Of a DNA stretch of 9,282 bases, positions 6,462 through 9,282 are shown piece by piece. Made by a program: the position numbers and the translations under genes. Within the stretch, counting starts at the first letter, position 1. The number at the start of each line of letters is the position of its first letter. A model generated the notes under the pieces. That model worked only from the letters and a program-made list of their open reading frames with translations. It was not told where the DNA came from and made no database searches. Source of the stretch: RXOA01 sp964554715 (GTDB taxonomy: Bacteria; Bipolaricaulota; Bipolaricaulia; UBA7950; UBA9294); contig CAZKPU010000090.1 of NCBI GenBank assembly GCA_964554715.1, forward strand, positions 1 through 9,282. Direction: 5' to 3'.

Positions 6462-6905
6462 TCACGGTGATTCTGTGGATGCTCCGCAGTCTTTTTGGGA
6501 ACGAAGTTTCTCTGCGACTCGAGCTGCGAACCGGTCTTCGTCGATCACGAACCTGTGGTGTTCGCCACGAGCGACACGCTCCTGCTCATCTGTCGCCTCG
6601 ATCGAAAAGACAAGGTGCCGGCCGTCGACCTCGGTGAGAGTCGATCGTACAAACACCTTCATGCCGCAAGGGGTCGCGGCGAGATGGTCGATGATGACCT
6701 TGGTCCCGACGGTCTGCTGACCAGGCGGGAGAAGCCGGTCCACGGATTGACGCGCGACCTCTTCACAGAAGCCGACAAGGACGGGAGTGGCAAGCACGTC
6801 CGCCAGTCCGCTTCCCCATGTGCTGGCGAGATGTTGGCTGGATACGACCCACTGCTTGGAATTTGTGATCCCTGGGAGGATCCCGTGTTTCGCTTGATCG
6901 GTCAC
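6462..6905 (-). CDS. FlK-like acyl-CoA thioesterase (hotdog fold)
   Basis: 147 aa with alignment by eye to fluoroacetyl-CoA thioesterase FlK over most of its length. The FlK catalytic positions have counterparts: Thr40 (LATPVLVGF; FlK Thr42), Glu48 (FCEEV; FlK Glu50), Gly67 (VGTKV) and His74 (DHLAATP; FlK His76). The region EVDGRHLVFSIEATDEQERVA is the long hotdog strand pair. The reaction should be hydrolysis of a small acyl-CoA to acid plus CoA in the cytoplasm. FlK's fluoroacetyl selectivity depends on further lid residues that I cannot judge, so the substrate is open. Start choice: the frame extends to 7208 under the nitrilase gene without similarity; the GTG at 6905 follows AAGGGG by 6 nt. 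It lies 55 nt after the nitrilase stop and before the terminator at 6335-6362, so it is the last gene of the permease-nitrilase operon. Confidence 0.82.
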   Translation of the reverse strand: MTDQAKHGILPGITNSKQWVVSSQHLASTWGSGLADVLATPVLVGFCEEVARQSVDRLLPPGQQTVGTKVIIDHLAATPCGMKVFVRSTLTEVDGRHLVFSIEATDEQERVARGEHHRFVIDEDRFAARVAEKLRSQKDCGASTESP

Positions 6906-6960
6906 AGAGCACCCCTTGTCTTGGTATGTTTCCCGGTCGTAGAGGGACAGCCGATCGGTG

Positions 6961-7800
6961 TCAGCTTTCCTGATCGACAGGAGCCTTCGAATTGCCGGGG
7001 CCGAGCCGGGTATCGTAGAGGATCGGGCGCCGGTCGGCGAAACGATCGTTCCACGGGCTGAGTGATTTGTCGCGCGCCCGTGCTTCGTCAATCTCCACGA
7101 CGGCGGTATCCGTTGCATCGGCGGGCCCGGTATACAGCAACGCGCCGTTCGGGGATACGATCTGGCTGCATCCGGTATAAGTGAGCCGGTCGGATGTGCG
7201 GTGCTCAAATCCTATACGGTTCGCCGTCACCGTGTAGAGGCCGTTCTCCAGCGCACGCGCCCGCATCGTGAGCTGGGCATAGACCGGCATCACAAGGTTG
7301 GCCGGATGGGCGATGATCTCCGCGCCACGAAGCGCCAGGGTACGGGCCGCTTCGGGGAAGAAGTGATCGAAGCAGATCATCAGCCCGACTCGTGCGCCAC
7401 CGACATCGGCGACGTTGAACGGCTCATCACCGGGGACGAACCATCGCTTCTCTTCGGAGAATAGGTGGATCTTTCGGTAGCGGAGGATCAAACCCTCTGG
7501 TCCGACAAGAACCGCCGAATTGTAGAACCTTCCGGCACCGTCCGCTTCGGGTAGGCCGGCGGCGATCGTGCAAAGGTTCGTGCGCGCGAAGTCGGTCAGC
7601 CTCCGGATGGTTGGTCCGCCGGGAATGGGCTCGGCCAGCGTCTCAACTTCGCTGAGAGACGCAAATTGATATCCGGTCGCGAACAACTCTGGAAGCACCC
7701 AGAGATCGGCGCGGCAAGACGCCATGGCACCGCATGCTTCTTCTAGGTTGCGTTCGACTTCGCCGAACACAGGACTTGTCTGAACAATGCCGATCTTCAT
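6961..7800 (-). CDS. nitrilase-superfamily carbon-nitrogen hydrolase
   Basis: 279-aa cytosolic hydrolase with the Glu-Lys-Cys triad of the family: Glu38 (LPELFATGY), Lys110 (YRKIHLF) and Cys143 (MICFDHFFPE). HPANLVMP and the C-terminal SPWNDRFADRRP pattern are typical of the amidase branches (N-carbamoylputrescine amidase, omega-amidase and aliphatic amidase groups) rather than true nitrilases. It should hydrolyse an amide or carbamoyl C-N bond, releasing ammonia (and CO2 if carbamoyl). SD is weak (GGA about 6 nt before ATG). It begins 59 nt after the permease stop and precedes the thioesterase gene. The pairing with a permease suggests that the substrate is imported, but that is inference. 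Confidence 0.88.
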   Translation of the reverse strand: MKIGIVQTSPVFGEVERNLEEACGAMASCRADLWVLPELFATGYQFASLSEVETLAEPIPGGPTIRRLTDFARTNLCTIAAGLPEADGAGRFYNSAVLVGPEGLILRYRKIHLFSEEKRWFVPGDEPFNVADVGGARVGLMICFDHFFPEAARTLALRGAEIIAHPANLVMPVYAQLTMRARALENGLYTVTANRIGFEHRTSDRLTYTGCSQIVSPNGALLYTGPADATDTAVVEIDEARARDKSLSPWNDRFADRRPILYDTRLGPGNSKAPVDQES

Positions 7801-7859
7801 GGTGTCCGGATTCTACCGGCTCTGCCGCGGGGATCTCCACCCGCTCGGGATCGGGCAGC

Positions 7860-8948
7860 CTAACGCGTGGCCCGACTCCCGACCTTGATACGAGGGTCCA
7901 TCAGCCCATACGAGAGGTCGAGGATCATCAGAGAGAACAGGTAGATGCCGGTGATCACGACAAGCAGCCCCATCATGAGTGGCGTGTCCGCATAGTTGGT
8001 TGCCGTGAAGAATAGCGTTCCGATTCCCGGCCACTGGAAGATCGGTTCCACCAGGAAGCCGCCCCACAGCGACGCTGCGAAGCCTCCCGCAATCAGTGTC
8101 AGTGTCGGCGGTGACGACACGCGCCCGCCCAGGCGGTAGATAACTCTCCGCTCGGAAAGGCCTCGTGCTCGCGCAGCGTCGAAGTAGTCGTCACTGAATG
8201 CGTTGAGCGAGATGTTCCTCACCTTATGGGCGGTGATCCAGATGCTCGCGAACACCAACGTCAGGAACGGCAACGTGAAGTGCGGAAAGAACTCCTTCGC
8301 CCACGGCCCGAGTTCAGCCCACGTCGCGGGAAGCGTGTAGACCCACGGATCGGAAGGGGCGATAGGAATGTCGTAGACGAAGAGCCTGACGGCGAACATC
8401 GCCAATACGAATGGAGGGACTCCGGCGAGCACGATCGAGAGGGCGGTTGTTGTCCGATCGAGGGCCGTTCCAGGCTTGGATCCGTTTCGAAGGCCAAGGA
8501 ACGCGGCGAGGAGCGCTTGAACAAGAAACGCGCCACCGAACAGGATGGCGGTAGGGATCATCGCTTCGGCGATGATCCTCATCACAAGGGTATCCTTCGG
8601 TGTATGGGTCGTGTGGATAACCGTTTGCGTATGTGAGTTGCCGAACTCAAGCCGCACCGTTCTCAGGAACAGGTTGCCGGCCCGGACGAGAAACGGCTTG
8701 TCGAATCCGTACGCCCGCTCCAGCCCCAGCAGCACCTCTTCCCGGTAGGCCTCCGCCTCCTCGGGCTGGATGGCCCCCGAAGCGAGCGCTCCCTGCACGG
8801 CCCTGGCGGCACTCCAACCGAGGGTCTGATGAACGACGAACTCGATCTGTCCGTTGAGGAGAACCGAGTAGGCGAAGACAAGAACGGCATAGATGAGAAC
8901 GAAGTGAACTATCCTCGTTCCCACATAGCGCCAGAAGGATGATCCCAT
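7860..8948 (-). CDS. ABC transporter permease, DppB/OppB-like
   Basis: 362-aa inner-membrane permease of the peptide/nickel/opine uptake class. About six membrane segments: TM1 near residues 11-31, a large extracytoplasmic stretch of about 95 residues containing GLERAYGFDKPFLVRAGN, then segments near 130-152, 168-192, 222-240, 283-300 and 324-346. The EAA loop that contacts the ATPase is DYFDAARARGLSERR (254-268). The C-terminus has LDLSYGLMDPRI, characteristic of DppB/OppB proteins. Start choice: the frame runs up to 9077, but the ATG at 8948 follows GGGGAG by 4 nt and precedes TM1 properly. The partner permease (DppC), ATPases and solute-binding protein are not in this window, and the gene immediately downstream is a hydrolase, so the usual gene order is broken. 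First gene of the operon visible here. Confidence 0.9.
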   Translation of the reverse strand: MGSSFWRYVGTRIVHFVLIYAVLVFAYSVLLNGQIEFVVHQTLGWSAARAVQGALASGAIQPEEAEAYREEVLLGLERAYGFDKPFLVRAGNLFLRTVRLEFGNSHTQTVIHTTHTPKDTLVMRIIAEAMIPTAILFGGAFLVQALLAAFLGLRNGSKPGTALDRTTTALSIVLAGVPPFVLAMFAVRLFVYDIPIAPSDPWVYTLPATWAELGPWAKEFFPHFTLPFLTLVFASIWITAHKVRNISLNAFSDDYFDAARARGLSERRVIYRLGGRVSSPPTLTLIAGGFAASLWGGFLVEPIFQWPGIGTLFFTATNYADTPLMMGLLVVITGIYLFSLMILDLSYGLMDPRIKVGSRATR

Positions 8949-9282
8949 AACGCTCCCCGTTTGGATGTTGGATTTCCCGCCGGCTCCGAGAGAGTCGAGG
9001 CGTATACCTCGTCCGTGCACAACAGCATGACGCAAACGCGCACCACACCCAAACGAGCACTTTCTGCAGGAACACACACAGTCTAGCAGGGCTGAGCCAG
9101 TGACACAAGAGTACCGCCGACGGAGACGGAGCGGTCAAGATACGCTTTCCGACAGGCAGGCCGATCTCTGGATCTGCAGAGTCTCTTGCTGGCCAAGGGT
9201 ATTCCTGAAGCATGGCCTGACTCCCGGCCGATTCGGGACCGAAACGGACTGATGGATTCGATCGTGATCTAGTCGGGATCGA
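8949..9282. other. non-coding leader and upstream region of the permease operon
   Basis: 334 bases without a supported gene. It holds the candidate promoter at 9080-9108 and a leader of about 125 nt. In the leader, minus strand, there is a short hairpin CGAGG-TATACG-CCTCG around 8998-9013. I recognise no riboswitch class. The outer part, 9096-9272, contains an open frame lacking an early start codon (see findings). The complete 5' neighbour on the plus or minus strand is outside the window. Confidence 0.5.
9080..9108 (-). promoter_or_regulatory. candidate extended -10 promoter of the permease-nitrilase-thioesterase operon
   Basis: Minus strand TTGTGT (9103-9108, 3 of 6 to -35), 17-nt spacer, TAGACT (9080-9085, 4 of 6 to -10) preceded by TGC, giving an extended -10. 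Start predicted near 9073, with a leader of roughly 125 nt before the ATG at 8948, long enough to hold regulatory structure. Confidence 0.35.

Noticed and set aside
6906..7208. N-terminal extension of the thioesterase frame by 101 codons
   Set aside because: The extension overlaps the nitrilase gene in another frame, has no hotdog-family similarity, and the GTG at 6905 has a properly spaced SD.
8949..9077. N-terminal extension of the permease frame by 43 codons
   Set aside because: The extra residues are Cys/Arg-rich and unlike a permease N-terminus; the ATG at 8948 has SD GGGGAG and leads straight into TM1.
9100..9252. A 50-codon plus-strand ORF from GTG at 9100
   Set aside because: No SD, an Arg-rich composition and no recognisable family; it overlaps the candidate promoter on the other strand.
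46..9282. Similarity between the window ends (ATTCGAT...CTAGTCG near 47-61 and near 9255-9275)
   Set aside because: The match is short and gapped in GATC-rich sequence, so it does not support a repeat or circular joint.

Overview
The window is ordinary, densely coded bacterial chromosome of moderately high G+C. Coding frames are long and intact, intergenic gaps are short, Shine-Dalgarno (SD) sites are recognisable and several promoters look sigma70-like. I see no rRNA or tRNA gene, phage, plasmid, insertion sequence or CRISPR array. The gene set (YhaM-type nuclease, diiron ferritin-like protein, NosD-like beta-helix protein, rhomboid, M42 aminopeptidase, amidohydrolase, ubiquitin-like carrier, FlK-like thioesterase, nitrilase, oligopeptide-type permease) does not fix a phylum. 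It would suit an anaerobic or deep-branching bacterial lineage, but that is inference only.

Layout. (1) 56-1084, minus: YhaM-like OB-fold/HD exonuclease with a good promoter (TTGACA-16-TACACT). (2) 1223-1732, plus: small ferritin-like diiron protein, divergent from gene 1, with the two promoters almost back to back. (3) 1791-2588, minus: exported right-handed beta-helix protein with its own near-consensus extended -10 promoter. (4) 2691-3527, minus: rhomboid intramembrane protease, possibly from a leaderless transcript. (5) 3623-6308, plus: a tight three-gene operon of M42 metallo-aminopeptidase, 8-oxoguanine-deaminase-like amidohydrolase and MoaD/SAMP-like ubiquitin-fold carrier ending in Gly-Gly-Gly, with gaps of 4 and 3 nt. 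(6) 6309-6461: convergent junction with a terminator hairpin and a segment resembling the 3' end of 16S rRNA. (7) 6462-8948, minus: permease, nitrilase-family amidase, then FlK-like acyl-CoA thioesterase, probably one operon. (8) 8949-9282: leader and promoter of that operon plus possible gene debris.

The plus operon joins peptide trimming (M42), a nucleobase-type deaminase and a ubiquitin-like sulfur carrier or modifier. The minus operon joins uptake of a peptide-like solute, C-N bond hydrolysis and acyl-CoA hydrolysis. Both look like small salvage or catabolic modules, but no substrate can be read from the sequence. The least explained items are the 16S-tail-like element at 6386-6428 and the FlK-like thioesterase in a permease/nitrilase operon. 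I found no clear new defence or mobile system.
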